Assembly: GCF_017591425.1 (NCBI RefSeq) | Contig: NW_024465751.1 | Location: forward strand, 6,572,001-6,636,000 | Origin: Ochotona curzoniae | Taxonomy: Eukaryota; Chordata; Mammalia; Lagomorpha; Ochotonidae | DNA: 64,000 nucleotides | Direction: 5' to 3' | In this document: positions 1-11,892 of the stretch, one piece after another | How the letters are laid out: each line of letters begins with the position of its first letter | How positions within the stretch are numbered: the first letter of the stretch is position 1 | Position numbers and translations under genes: made by a program | Notes under the pieces: generated by a model | What the model saw: the letters and a program-made list of their open reading frames with translations, nothing else | The model's database searches: none | What the model was told of the DNA's origin: nothing

Positions 1-655
1 AGCATGCAGGTGGAGAATTAAAACATCTCCATCAAACCAGCTGTTCAGACTCCGTAACGCTGAGCATGCAGATGTTTGGCGACATCTGGGGTCTCTACCC
101 CACCAGCTGAGAAGGATCATTCTGGCAGTGAGATGCTAAGCTCCCTCTGGAGGTTCTGCACCTGGGATCTGCTTGCACACAGGTGATGTGCACTGGGAGG
201 ATGCTCAGCATGTGCCTTCATCATATAGGCTCTTGTAACTAACACCTTTCTATGCCAGATGGTTCAGACTCGTTTCTGAGTTTGTATCCATGATGCTTCC
301 ATGGGGAAAGCCTTCCAATCTTAACCTTGCAGATCAGCAAACTCTCCTTCCACCTTGAGTTTCCTGAGTATTAGGAGGCTTCCACTCTTTTTTCTAAACT
401 TTCCTTGTATGCATGTTGGCACTTGATTTTATACAGTCACATATAGATATGCGTTTTTTCATACAGATTTATAGAATTTCCCTGTATCTTTTTCATTAAC
501 TCACATTTTTATCTTAGGTTTTCTTTGGGTTATAAATGAATGTTATTATATCTGAAAAGATAGCAAGTACACTGTGGAACATCAAAATGTCCCAGAGACA
601 AAGCTTCTTGAATGGCAAATTGATTATTACTTTGAAGAAACTTCTAACACTTTCA
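1..655. other. Unique AT-rich DNA, nothing recognised
   Basis: I see no repeat family, RNA gene or credible reading frame here. The sequence is ordinary AT-rich mammalian DNA. An old repeat too diverged to read by eye cannot be excluded. Confidence 0.5.
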
Positions 656-957
656 AAATCTATTAGTATTGTTAATTTTTTATTTGAAGTGTAGATTTTA
701 TGGAAGGAGAAGGAGATAAAAAAGAATGAGGACTACCACCTGCTGATTCATTCCCCAAATGGAGCTGAGATGACGTGAATTCAGAAGCCAGGAGCTTCTT
801 CTGGACTCCCCACACGAGTGCAACATTCCAAGGTTTTGAGCCTCCATTAATTTCCCATGGCATAAGCCAGGAGCTGGGACACGAACCAGCGTCCATATGG
901 AATGTCAGCACTTGTAGGTGTAGACATTCTGAGCCACCACATTGGCCCCTTTGTGTG
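656..957 (-). repeat. CSINE (lagomorph tRNA-derived SINE), antisense
   Basis: Read on the minus strand this follows the CSINE pattern: a tRNA-like head near 955 (antisense GAGCCACCACATTGGCCCC), a middle part with the antisense motif AGCCAGGAGCTTCTTCTGGA near 786, and an AT-rich tail near 660-690. It is clearly diverged, with few CpGs left, so it is an older copy. Reading frames across it are chance frames in the SINE. Confidence 0.85.
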
Positions 958-3900
958 TTTTATTTTTCACCTTGGTTCTAATCGGCCCTATTAGAGATTT
1001 AAATATTTAAAGGGAGACAGTTTTCTCTTCAAAGGCCCACAACAATCAGGTTTGGGTTAGAGTGAAACCAAGAGTACAGGACTCAGTCATGCTTGCCCAC
1101 ACTGGCGGCAGGCACACAGGTGCCCATGCCATCCTCTGTCACCTTCTCAAATGCAGAAGCAAGAAACCAAATGGGAAACAAAGAGGTCAAGGCTCAAAAG
1201 AAAATGCTAACTATCGCTGGAAGAAGCAATTTAATCCACTGTATCACAGATTCTAGCCAACACTTGAGTCTATTTCAAAGGAAATAAATTAATAAGATAG
1301 AAAATATGCTCTTTATTGCCCCAGAACATCTGTTTTGTTAATATACAACTAAATTGCATTGTGTATGAATAGATACAACTAAAGTTCCAACCACTTAAGT
1401 GTAATTCCTCTCTTGCATGGGATCTATTTTAAATGTATTATTATTACTATTTTCCAGGATACAGTTTTGTTGGTTTAGAGATTTCCCCTTCCTCCTCTCC
1501 TTCCTTCCTCCTTGTTTTCCCATCTTACCATTTCCCCCCATATTATCACAGTAATATTGTCCTTTAGCAGCAGTAACAAATCTAACTTTATGCCATTTAA
1601 GTGTGTCATGGCACCGCAGGGATATAAAAAGTCTAACATCCAGTATTTAATACTTAACTGGTTGGTAAGGAGTCCTCCTTTGATTCAAGAGTAGAGACAC
1701 GAATCTTAATTTATCTTTAGTTTTGAACGAACTAGTCTCCATTATATAACTCATCCATGTGATTGATATATATATATATATATATGCACATGATTACGTA
1801 TATATCTATTTGTTAAATGAAAATACACTTTCTTAATGCTATAGGCATCTGTTAGTATTTACTGATTCCATCAATGAATAGCTAGCATATTATTTAATTT
1901 ATTTAAAATCAAATATTTATTTATGATAAATTTTCATACCAATTTTCTTGGGTTCTGCAGCTATCATGAAACACTTGAGGTTGGGTAGTTTAGGACCACA
2001 GATATTCATATGATTCTGGAGTCTGGGAGGCACAAGATCTACATATTGTCAGACATCTCAGGCAGATGCCTTCCTGCTGCACCTTCAGGAAGGATGGAGC
2101 ACTACGTCCTCAGAGCAGAAGGTGTGTGTGAGGGGGTAGGTTTAGAAGGGAGACAAGAAGAGCAGAACTGTGCGGGAAGCCTTTGGTTGGGGTTTTGATT
2201 CCATTTGTAGAGAAGGAGCCCTGATTATCTAGACACCTCTTAAATGTTACACCTCATGCTATTATTGATTTGACCTAAGCTTCTCAACTGCGTCTTGGAG
2301 ATGATCCAGGCAAACACTAACTTCAGCTTAGACCAACAAGAGACAACACGTTTTAACTGGGGACTTGACCTTCTCCTGACTTTTCTGTGTATTCTCATAT
2401 CTTTTAGGAAATGTTAATTCTTTTTATTTAAGTTTGATTTTTACATATGCTTCCATAATATACATTAGTCTTAACTGCTTCCAGTGGTTTTTATTTATAC
2501 ATTATTGGATTTCTCCAAGTGGATCTTACGGTATTGGGAGACTCATTCTTTCTACATTTTAACATGTGTCATCATGGCTCTTAAAATCCTCTGCACATTT
2601 TATTTAAAAAATGTAAATTTCTGAAAAGAAAAATACAGTGTCTTATTCCACAGATCTAGTGTGAGATCTGGAATCAGTATTTATAGAAATCCAAGTGGTT
2701 AAAGAAGACACTTTCAAGGACAACACTATCCCATGGCATGGCGCCCACTCCCCTAATCAGACAATGCATTCACTACTTCCTGTTTGTTCCTTCTTCAGTT
2801 TGTCAGTAATTAAAAGTCAATTTTCAAAACAATCAAATCTGTCAAACTGACAGAAATATGAACATATGTTCAAAATTTGACTTAACTCATAAATGAGAAA
2901 ATTGGTGAAGTATTATAATAAGTTCAAGGAAAAATTCAAAAAATAGACTGCATGTAGATTAGAAATCCAAAAATAAATGTACAAGCAGAGGCAAAGCTAG
3001 CCAGTCTTCAATGGGAAAGGGGAGTTAATTAAATCTCTAGTTGACAAACTGTAGACATTTATATGCAAGAATTTTATGTACTAATATTAGTTTACGGAAC
3101 TGCAAAACGATTCCAATGCAGTGACAGATTAGAATCATATAATACTGAAGGTTGTGATTCAAACAACCTGTGGTTTTCACTGGCACACAATGCTTTCCTC
3201 CTTATGGTGCAGAGTAATTTTAAACATACAAAGACCAAGCAGACCAGAATGAAGGGATGGACAAGCCACTTGCTGTGGCTGGAACTCAGGGCTAAATGTC
3301 AGTAATGCACAGAGAAGAAGAGACAGGTAGCAATAGGTACGTTAAGATGAGAGCAACCATGTGTAGTCATAAAACTAACAGGCACTGAAAACTTTTTTTG
3401 GAATTGCCAGCTTTCACTGAGTGAGTAGCCTGTCCATGGTTTGGCATTGGGAATAGCCCACTCCTTCATGAATACCATTCCATAACTGTGCTGATGACCA
3501 GAGAGTTCTGCCTGCCCCATTTTGGAAACTTGTGGTTTGAGTTATCTCTGTTTACATGCTCCACCCAGAAATGCAGGTGGAGTGCAGTACTAGCTTTTAA
3601 GGAACTTAATATGGGCCCTAAGTCCCTACTGGACATTGCAATCATATTTTTTACTTTTATGGCCATGAGTGTATCTTAATATGGTCAAGGAATTATAAAA
3701 TGATTTTATGTCCCCTTCCATGGACACAGGAAGTTGCAGAAATAAAGGCAGTGGAAATAGTCACTCTGGTCTGACCATATGGCATCATCAGCCTCTTCAA
3801 GTCACAGCATCCCTAATGCCATCAGCTTGGAGGGGCAGCTGCCGAATTCGATGGGACAGGACATTCCTTTAAACAGGTGCTTTCTATTCCAGGGCCCACA

Positions 3901-3990
3901 TGAGAACCCATGATGGTTTCCACAATGTCATAAAGCATATCCTATGCACAGAATCAAATTGCCACATGGGATATTCTGACATACTTTTGT
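958..3990. other. Unique AT-rich DNA, nothing recognised
   Basis: Apart from a short TA microsatellite I recognise no repeat family, RNA gene or conserved reading frame in this 3 kb. All reading frames are below 85 codons and show no familiar protein motif. Confidence 0.45.
1766..1786. repeat. (TA)n microsatellite
   Basis: An uninterrupted run of about ten TA units lies in AT-rich DNA. It is a simple repeat and probably variable in length between individuals. Confidence 0.95.
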
Positions 3991-3997
3991 TTCATGA

Positions 3998-4905
3998 TTC
4001 TTTGCTTTTTAAAAACTATTTTATTTATTTAAATGAATACATTTAGTAAAATAGTGAGACTTTTCACCATAGACTGTGTCCTCTCTGTGTCCCCAACCTC
4101 CCATTCTACTCCTTCCATTTAAAAACTAAAAATTTACAATGAAATAAATCCAATTCACTTCACAATCGTAGGTTTAACATTCCATTAAGTAAAGATTTAA
4201 AAACAAAAGCAAGCAAACATACCTAGCAAATAGAAAAAAAATTGTACCTCAAGAGTAAAGATGAACGTTATAAATTCAAATCTCAGAATGTCAACTTTGC
4301 TCATATCAAGTACATCATTTGCAAACTGCATTTAGTTACCACAGATAAGAGAAAAAAGACATTTTTATTGACTTCTTTTGAAAGAATAGTGGTTTCCAGT
4401 TGTATTAATTTTATTGCAAAAGAAAGGATTTCATTTTTTTTTTAATGAATGAGATGTATTTAACAGTGCATATATGGAATACTTTTTTATCCAGTCATTA
4501 GGTGGGAGACATCTGGGTTGATTCTATTATCTTAGACACAATGAATTGAGCTGCTTTAAACGTGAGTGTACAGATAGATCTTTCATAGGCTTATTCCACT
4601 CCACTTGAGTAAACTGCCAGAAGAGGAATGGCTGGATCATACGGTACCTTGATTTCCAGATTTCTAAGGGATTTCTGTATTATCTTCCATTAAAGTTGCA
4701 CTAGTTTACTAGTTTACTAGTTTACTAGTTACATCCTTGCATGAATGTACAGTTTTCTGATTTCTGTATAAGCATTCTAACTGGAATGAGGTGAAGCTTC
4801 ATTGTGGTTTTAATTGTATCCCTGATGCTCACCGATTCTGAGTATTTTTTATGAATATAGAAGCACCATTCCTTAACACCACCAAGATAATCTATGACAG
4901 CCCTC
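3998..4905 (-). mobile_element. L1 3' portion: ORF2 C-terminal end and 3' UTR
   Basis: On the minus strand this reads as the end of L1 ORF2 followed by the L1 3' UTR. Familiar antisense motifs are GGCTGGATCATACGGTA (about 4630), TCCAGTCATTAGGTGGGAGACATC (about 4490, shown in part), TCTAACTGGAATGAGGTGAAG (about 4776) and ATAGTGGTTTCCAGTTGTAT (about 4386). The T-rich stretch near 4005-4030 would be the tail. It begins at the point in L1 where the opposite-strand piece at 4930-6320 stops, so the two look like one element with an inverted 5' part. It carries many stops and is not coding. Confidence 0.75.
4700..4731. repeat. Four-copy 8-bp tandem repeat inside L1
   Basis: The octamer ACTAGTTT is repeated four times with one change in the last unit. 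A normal L1 has one copy here (antisense GTACTAGTTTAC), so this is a local expansion within the fossil L1. Confidence 0.9.
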
Positions 4906-4929
4906 AGCCAGGATAACACTGAGTGGGGA

Positions 4930-6320
4930 AAGAGGGAACAATCTCCATTAAGATAAAGGACCAGACAAGGATCCCCACTTCCATCTTACTGTTCAGCATA
5001 GTTCCGGAAGTCTTAGCCAGAGCCACTAGGGAAGAAAAAGAAATCCAACAGATCTGTGCTGGAAAGGAGGAAAGCAAATTACCCCTATTTGGAAATGGCT
5101 AATTCTATGTATAGGGAAATGGAGAGACCTCACTAAGAGACTGTTGGTGCACATAAGAGAGTTAGGTAAAGAATACAAATATAAAACCAACACACAAATA
5201 CCAATAGCCTTTGTATACACAGATAGCAAAATGAGGAGAAACGGCATCAGTACCATTCACAATAGCTACCAAACTATTTTAAATTAATCTAACCGAAGAT
5301 GTGAAAGATCACTACCATGAAAATTATAAAACATTGAAGAAGCAGATAAGATATAAAAATGGAAGAAATTTCCATGTATATGGACTGAAAGGATTAATGT
5401 CATGAAAATTTCCATATTGCCCAAAGCAATTTACAAATTCAGTGCTATCGCAAGTAAAATATTAACAACGTTCTTCCTAGATCTAGAAAAAATGATGTTA
5501 AAATTCACATGAAGACACAAAAGGCCCCAAATAGCTATAAAACAAAACCAAAAGCTGGAGGCATCACAATACCACCCTTTAGATACGTTACAGGGTAGCA
5601 ATAAGAGAACGACTGGTACTGGCACAAAAATAGATGCGCAGAATAACTGAACTGAATGGGACACCAGAAATTGATCCGTGTATCTGCAATCAATGAATCT
5701 TTGACAAATTACCTAAAATCAATCCCTGGAGGGAAGACAGTCTTCAAGAAATGGTGGTGAAAATTGGATCTCCACCTGCAGAGGTATAAAATCAGATCCT
5801 TCCCTTACATGTTATACAAAAGTGGATCAAAGATAGAAATCTGATACCATCAAATTACCAGAGGCAAACATCAGAGAAAATCTGTAAGACATTACCATAG
5901 GTAGAGACTGTCAAAAGGGTCTCCAAAGCCAGGCAACAGAAGCAGAAACAGACTAACAGGATTACTTTATGTTAACAAGCTTGTGTGCAGGTAAGGAAAC
6001 ACGTCACAATGAAAAGGTACCCGAGAGAGTACAACAAAATATTTTCAAACCATACACATAATGAAGGATAGATATTCCAGAATCAGTAAAGTGCTCCAAA
6101 CGCTCAAAAAATAATAATAATAACCCGAAATATGAAAGATTTTAAAAAGTTGAAATAAATGTATATTTAAAAAGGATTTCAAGATTTTCTGTAGTAGACC
6201 TCAGATAAAAATTTTAAAAAATTCTCTATGGGGAAAAAAGGAAATTCACAAACAACAGGAACAGACATTTTTCAAAGGATGGAATTTTGAATGGCCAACA
6301 GACATCTGAAGAGACTCTCG
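4930..6320 (+). mobile_element. L1 ORF2 segment (RT end to C-terminal region), inverted 5' part
   Basis: On the plus strand this follows L1 ORF2 from the distal reverse transcriptase region onward. Examples are TTAGCCAGAGCCACTAGGGA near 5013, CCAATAGCCTTTGTATACAC near 5201, ATTGCCCAAAGCAATTTACA near 5416 and AATGGCCAACAGACATCTGA near 6291. It has many stops and small deletions. It ends where the minus-strand piece at 3998-4905 begins in L1 coordinates. The order, 3' part antisense on the left and 5' part sense on the right, is what twin-primed 5' inversion of a minus-strand L1 would give. Confidence 0.75.
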
Positions 6321-6505
6321 GGGTCACAGATACAGGTATTCAACCTGTTTTTAATCTGGGGTTTTCTATCAGAAATTCTGACGCTACTTGGAAAATACAG
6401 ACTGGAGATTTACAGAAAACTAAAAGAAAGCATATGTTAAAAGAATGCTTCATTTTATGATGGAAATGTGACTTTATGTTTCTTATTCAAATACTTAGTG
6501 GGCAT
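6321..6505. other. Unassigned DNA between L1 fragments
   Basis: It does not continue the L1 ORF2 pattern on its left. I recognise nothing else in it. Confidence 0.4.
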
Positions 6506-6935
6506 TTCTTTTTTTTTTCTTTTTAAACCTTTTTATTTCTTTTCAAAATGTTTCATTTCTTAACAATATAAAGAAAAAAATATATTCCATGCAAAAAGAC
6601 AGCCACCCACACATCCCTTGCTCGCTTGTTCGCCCCATTTGCCCATCCTGACTCCCCCTCCAGTCAATAGTAATTTCACATTCATAATTTCACGTTCACA
6701 GGCTCAATTAGCCACTAACTGTAATAGTCAACAATTAAAATATAAAAAGAAAACAAGATCACATTTCCATAGGAATATAAAACAACAACCTGATTCCAAC
6801 ATGACCATTTCATTACTGCCTTTTGGTGTATGTTATATAAACCCCCACACAACAGAGAAAACCTGATATTTGTATTTTTGAGACTGGCTTATTTCCCTAA
6901 GCATAGTGGTTTCAAGTTGCAAATTTATTTCTGGC
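6506..6935 (-). mobile_element. L1 3' UTR fragment, antisense
   Basis: A T-rich block at 6509-6540 looks like an antisense poly(A) tail. It is followed by an A/C-rich stretch typical of antisense L1 3' UTRs and then GAGACTGGCTTATTTCCCTA and AGTGGTTTCAAGTTGCAAAT near 6880-6925, hallmark antisense L1 3' UTR motifs. The pattern stops near 6935, so the copy is heavily 5' truncated. Confidence 0.6.
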
Positions 6936-7470
6936 TCAGTGAATTTCACGGACGCAGCATCCTACAGATTCCATCCAAAGTGGGTAAGGGTAGCCCCCCC
7001 CAACCTAATGGCCAACAGATCCAGAACTAGTGGTACACCAGGTGCCATTTTGTACAGTGTGGTAAATGCTATAAGACTGCAGGGACAACAGAGAGTTGCG
7101 CATGTGCTGAGCTGGGGATGAACTCATATCCAGCTCAGTGCATTGTACTGGTTCCAAAGGGAAAATAATACCGACTTTGGCATCCTACGGGTCGAAATAA
7201 GTTAGATTGGCCCCCAGGCCTAAGGGTCAGCAGGTTCTAGCAAGATCAGTACCACCAACAACCTAGTTATTTAGGACATCTGCTGTCTCCCTAATCCTGG
7301 GAACTGCTCAAACAGAAAGTGGGAGAAATTTCTATAGACGATGGTATAGCTTCAGCACAGGATCACAGGAGGTGGAGACTGGTGAGTCAGGAGCTGAGGC
7401 TTTGGAGACCATGGTGCAAATCTAACATTGATAAAATGATGAAATTACCACCTCATCATATTAAGCCTGC
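6936..7470. other. Unassigned DNA between L1 fragments
   Basis: This is moderately GC-rich for the window and lies between L1 pieces, so it could be a poorly conserved L1 UTR. I cannot assign it from motifs. Confidence 0.35.
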
Positions 7471-7600
7471 ATGTAAATGACTTAAACTCATCAATGAACT
7501 GTCACATATTAGTGGACTGGACTAAAAAACAAAACCTATCTATCTGTTGCCTACGGGAGACATATCTCACCAAGAAAAAATCAGACAAAATTGTATCTCA
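7471..7600 (+). mobile_element. Short L1 ORF2 N-terminal (endonuclease) fragment
   Basis: The run TGGACTAAAAAACAAAACC near 7517 followed by GTTGCCTACGGGAGACATAT near 7546 matches the early part of L1 ORF2, where the endonuclease motif around ICCLQETH is encoded. Only about 130 bp is recognisable. Confidence 0.55.
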
Positions 7601-7614
7601 TGAATTTTGATGTT

Positions 7615-7850
7615 TTTATTTTATTTTCATTTCTTCAAAACAGTTTTTTTTTTCAAATTAAATTCTTCACTGACTCATAGATCACATACTAAAATCATTT
7701 ATCATTTTCTTCCAGAAGGTTCTTGATTTCCATTTCTTCAGCAGCACATTAGTCATTCAGTAGAGTGTTATTTAACCTTATAGTTAAATAACAAATTTCT
7801 ATTTTTTTCCTGTTGTTAATTTTGTTTTGTGGTTTTTAATTTAAGGAGAT
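7615..7850 (-). mobile_element. L1-like fragment, antisense
   Basis: The antisense pattern TTCTTCACTGACTCATAGATCA, then CATTCAGTAGAGTGTTATTTAAC, then TTTCTA...CTGTTGTTAATTTTG resembles a block seen in many old antisense L1 copies. It is badly decayed. Confidence 0.45.
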
Positions 7851-8649
7851 GAATAGCGACTGTGTAATTGAGACTATTATATCCAGATATGAGGATATAA
7901 TGCAGAATGCATCTCTACTTCCAGATCCAAGATGAACTCCCATTATACTGTGAAATATATCTTGACAATCAGATGCTGGACTCTCTGCCATTGTGCCTGC
8001 CTGCAATGTTGGACTTGTGGCTGTTTATTAAGAACCATACTATTATTAAAAAAAACTAAGAACTATAAATCAGTGGGAAATCAGTGAGAATGCGGAGGCG
8101 TTTGGTGGCGGGAGTAAAGGAAATCTCAGAGCCTGTGAAACTGTATCATAAAATAATAATAATAATAATAATAATATAGAACATAGCCACACACATTTAA
8201 AAAAAGAAATAAGAGCTTCCTGAAAAAATAAACAAAAGCAAGTAAAATATGCCCAAGTGGATATTTCTGACAGATTGTATTCATGAGAAATTAGTTTCCT
8301 ACCAATAAAATTCAACCTTTTGTTCTAACTGCAAAAAACAATAATATTATATAACAATATTTCCTCCCAGTAATATTTATTATTATTTTAATGCAATTAT
8401 TGTTGAGAATGTTTTCTTAGCTTCTATCTTGATTATTTATTGGTAATATGTAGAAATGCTTCTGATCTAATTTATTGATGTTGTATCTTGAAACCAACCA
8501 ATGGCACTGAAAATTATATTTCTATATAAAGAATATTAAAATTTGACCAATGTCACACCCCATGTTCAAGAATTAGAATAAGATCTAGCCTATTAGTTAT
8601 TGATATATAACAAACTAGAAAGTTTCCCCTAAAAATAAAAATAATTAGC
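7851..8649. other. Unassigned AT-rich DNA
   Basis: I recognise no family here apart from the AAT microsatellite at 8151-8175. Confidence 0.4.
8151..8175. repeat. (AAT)n microsatellite
   Basis: About eight AAT units run without a break. The repeat follows a short segment ending in AAACTGTATCATAAA, which could be the tail of an old retroposon, but I cannot name it. Confidence 0.9.
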
Positions 8650-9785
8650 AGAGCAAATAAATAACCCAAGGAATAACCCAAAGACTGAAGGTCGTACATC
8701 TAAAGAGAGGCCGCTACGTAAAGTGCATGAGGAACCTAAGCGATCAATAACGGAAGCAAACAACTTTCCTAACAACAGGCTAAAGGTGTGCATGAATATT
8801 CCTTAGGACACTTACACATATTCAATATGTGGATAATAAATGCTCACTGTCACTAATCACCAAGTAATGAAAATTAAATCACAATGAAATATTATTTAAT
8901 ATATGTTAAAACCGCCATTACCAAAACCCTGAAGGATGACAAAGTTTGACAAGTATGTGGAAAAAAGTTAATTCCTGTATACTCTTGCTGAGAATGTAGG
9001 TTAGTGGAGCCATCATAGAAAACAGCAAGCAGGATCCTCTAACAGCTGAAATAACATCAACTCCAATGATTCCATTTCTGAGTATAAATGCAAAAGTACA
9101 AAATCAATGTATCCAAGCAGGACTACCATGTCAATTATAGCATTATTGACAATGATAAATACATAGAGTTAACCTAGATATCACAAAGGGGTGAATGATA
9201 AAGAAAATGTGATGTTACTATATGTGTATTATTACTTATATGTATATATATATGCATACACAGACACAAGTACTGAAGAAGAAATATTGTCAAGCGTAAC
9301 ATGGATTGAACTAGAGAACATGATGTAAATAAAATAAATCAGACACAAAATAAGATAAGTTCCACATGATCTGATTTAAATGATGAAATTCAAAAGGTCA
9401 AACATAAAAGGGGAGAAGAAATTTGGATGATTTTCAGAAGTTGGATAAGTATATCAGGGAAGGGGGAGAAATTAATCAAAGAAAACAGGGTTTCACTAAT
9501 ACAGAAAATAATTTCTAGTAATTTATTGGCTAGCACAGTGACTATAACTAAGAAACTGCTATATTTTTTTTCAAAATTACCTAAAGTGTAGATCTTAAAT
9601 ATTTTCTTTGTAAAGAAGTGAAATGTGAAATGTACATAAATACATACACACAAACATATGTAAATGTTAACTAACCTACTTTAATCATTCTGTAATGTAC
9701 ACATTATTGTAGCATCATATTGTATGCCATAATTATACGCAAAGACTATTTGTCAGTTAAAAATAAAACAAAGGTTCTAAAATAA
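8650..9785 (+). mobile_element. L1 3' end: ORF2 C-terminal region and 3' UTR
   Basis: The plus strand follows the last part of L1 ORF2 and its 3' UTR. Motifs include ACTAATCACCAAGTAATGAAAA (about 8850), ATACTCTTGCTGAGAATGTA (about 8978), CATGGATTGAACTAGAGAACA (about 9300), ACATGATCTGATTTAAATGA (about 9364) and TAGATCTTAAATATTTTCT (about 9590). It ends near AATAAAACAAAGG at 9760-9775. Frame breaks are numerous; the copy is an old, 5'-truncated fossil. Confidence 0.75.
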
Positions 9786-10155
9786 CACACAGTTGTCTTA
9801 GTACAGGAAAGAATATTTTGTAAAGGAAAGAGTAAGTTTGTTTTGCTCCAGATGGTAGAGTAAACCCCTAACATTAAAAGATGCATGGAGTGAAGTTTCT
9901 GCTTCAAGAGTTTTTCTAAAAATGGAGCAGCTTAACAACAGAGCAGATGGTCTCAAAGGTGATGTATGCGTGCAGAATAAAGATGCTATGATGGAGGCTC
10001 GGGAGCCTGTGCAGTTACACGGCAACTGAGGATGCAGAATGAAGGAGCTGAATGTGTCTGCTGCATAGAGAAATCAGAGAAGGCAACTTATTTTTATCAT
10101 TCCTTGATTAACTCACCCGTTAAACAGTTATCAGCCAGTAAACACTGACACGTTT
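9786..10155. other. Unique DNA, nothing recognised
   Basis: I see no repeat, RNA gene or credible reading frame in this interval. Confidence 0.4.
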
Positions 10156-10425
10156 TGCATTGGAGCTGGCATTGTAGCATAGCAGGTAAAGAAGCAGCCT
10201 GAAATGCAAGAGCCCCATAAGGGTTCCAATGTGAGTCTCAGTCACCCCAGCCTGAGACGGGAAGCTGAGATTGTCCCTGCCACTCACGTGGGAGGCCTGG
10301 AATAGCTCCTGGCTCTGGCCTGGCCCCACCCATCACAGCCATCTATACAGTTTCTCTCTCGTGTTCTCTCTCTCTCTCTCCTCTTTAACTATGCTTTTCA
10401 AGTAAGAAAAACAATCTTTCAAAAA
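10156..10425 (+). repeat. CSINE, sense
   Basis: The head GAGCTGGCATTGTAGCATAGCAGG, a TCACGTGGGAGGCCTGGAATAG middle, a CT-rich run at 10352-10382 and a tail ending in AAACAATCTTTCAAAAA are all in the normal CSINE order. It is diverged and has small deletions. Confidence 0.85.
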
Positions 10426-10786
10426 TGCACCAGGTACTCTGGTGGATACTGGAAATTGAATGTTGCATGAGATCCCATCACCAAGGCTCTGATGCCGCAG
10501 AGCGCATTCTAGCTGAAGAGGAAGGCGTGGAGCTGAGTTTGTGGGAAGTCCTGTGTGATACGTGAGGACAGCATGGACAGAGGACCGCCTTTGTCTATTA
10601 AAGCTTTCCTGCAGGAGGAGTGAATGTAACCAATCTCCATTGCTAAACTGTATATAATAACAGCGTGTATACTGCATACTACTGGAGGCGCTGGGGATTG
10701 TGATGAGAGAAATGATGTGCCTATGAGTGAAAGAGGAATGGGAACTTCAGATCTTTTCAAAAGCCAGTTTCCCAATGCTATGGAGT
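10426..10786. other. Unique DNA, nothing recognised
   Basis: No family recognised. A minus-strand frame of 114 codons across 10333-10677 runs into the CSINE and has no familiar motif. Confidence 0.4.
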
Positions 10787-11098
10787 GTATTGTTGTGGAC
10801 TAACTGCTTGTTTAACCACCTCCCTGCTTTATAAGTTGAAACCAACTCTGGTATTAGAGATAGGGTTGTTAGTATTGGTCATGAGAAGTCACATTCATGT
10901 CCATGTGGTGCCCTTTCTAAGCTGTGGAGCGGCTCCTCTTCAGGAACACAGCCCCAAGGAAAGTCTGTAAGTACACAGCAGGGGGAGGCTGCCTACCAGT
11001 GAGCAGCCGGGAGGCAGGTTTATTCCACACACCACAAATGCTAGCACTCTGACCTTAGCTATCTAGCTTCCAAAACTCTGAGAGCAAGAGAGAACATG
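10787..11098 (+). mobile_element. MaLR (MLT1-like) LTR fragment
   Basis: The order of motifs follows an MLT1-type LTR: TATTGTTGTGGACTAACTGC, TATAAGTTGAAACCAACTC, TGGTATTAGAGATAGGG, GGTCATGAGAAGTCACATTC, GTGGTGCCCTTTCTAAG, then CCAAAACTCTGAGAGCAAG near the end. MaLR LTRs are non-autonomous ERVL relatives shared by placental mammals. The copy is old and non-coding. Confidence 0.55.
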
Positions 11099-11204
11099 AT
11101 CAAGCTTCAGAAAAATCTGTGAAGCAAGTGATGAACTTAAAAATTCAGCATTGTGGTATGTAATCAAGGTTCGTCTTTTGAGGAATAACTTTGCATATTA
11201 AGCG
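11099..11204. other. Short unassigned stretch
   Basis: This links the MLT1-like LTR and the Tigger-like element; nothing was recognised. Confidence 0.3.
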
Positions 11205-11620
11205 CAGTCATGCATAGCTTAATGGCAGGACGCATTCTGAGAAGTGTGTCATTAAGCGATTTTATCTGCGTGCAAATACAAAAGTGCATACTTCCATAGC
11301 TTATATGGTGCAGGACAATCACTATACAGGCCCACTTGATGTAATCAGAGCACGCGGTAATTTACAAGCTGCACGAAACGGCTGCCTCTGTAACTTTATT
11401 GTAGAAGAGGAAGAAGTGCACTTTAAAATAACAACAGAATTGTAGTACAGTGAAATCACAGATAGTTCTGAATTCATGTATTGTCGATTATATAGACAAC
11501 TATTATGCACGGTACATACGTTTTCGAGCTATGCTTTTACACAGCTTGGTCCCGGAGGCTTGCTCATACTGGCATCTCTGCAAACCTGTGATTTTGCACA
11601 GCAGTGTTTCGACAGTTTAT
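11205..11620 (+). mobile_element. Tigger-like (TcMar) DNA transposon remnant
   Basis: The left end, CAGTCATGCATAGCTTAATGG from about 11207, followed by ACGCATTCTGAGAAGTGTGTC and ATTAAGCGATTTTATCTG, matches the terminal part of a non-autonomous Tigger-type element that I recall starting CAGTCATGC..CTTAA. The internal motifs ACTATTATGCACGGTACATACG and GAGCTATGCTTTTACACAGC (about 11500-11545) fit the same family. The right terminal inverted repeat is not visible, so the copy is truncated. The subfamily name is uncertain. Confidence 0.55.
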
Positions 11621-11892
11621 CATTCCTTGGTGCTTCAAGTCCTTTCTTTTGTTAAAATGATGTGTAACTCCCTGAGTCTAGTCTTCACTGAATGTCACTT
11701 CATTTCTGCAAGCATGCAAATAGTAGTAAGAAAGGTTTGCCTTTTGTCTTTTTCATCTTTTTTTTTCTAGATGTATAGGTTGCCAAGTCCTGAATCTAAG
11801 ACGGTAGAGGAAAGGCTTTCTCCCCGTTGACCTTACTCAATTTCCTCCGTTTACACAAGGATTCTTGCTTCACATTGCCCCATCTATGGAGT
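11621..11892. other. Unassigned DNA
   Basis: Nothing recognised between the Tigger-like and MLT1-like remnants. Confidence 0.35.
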
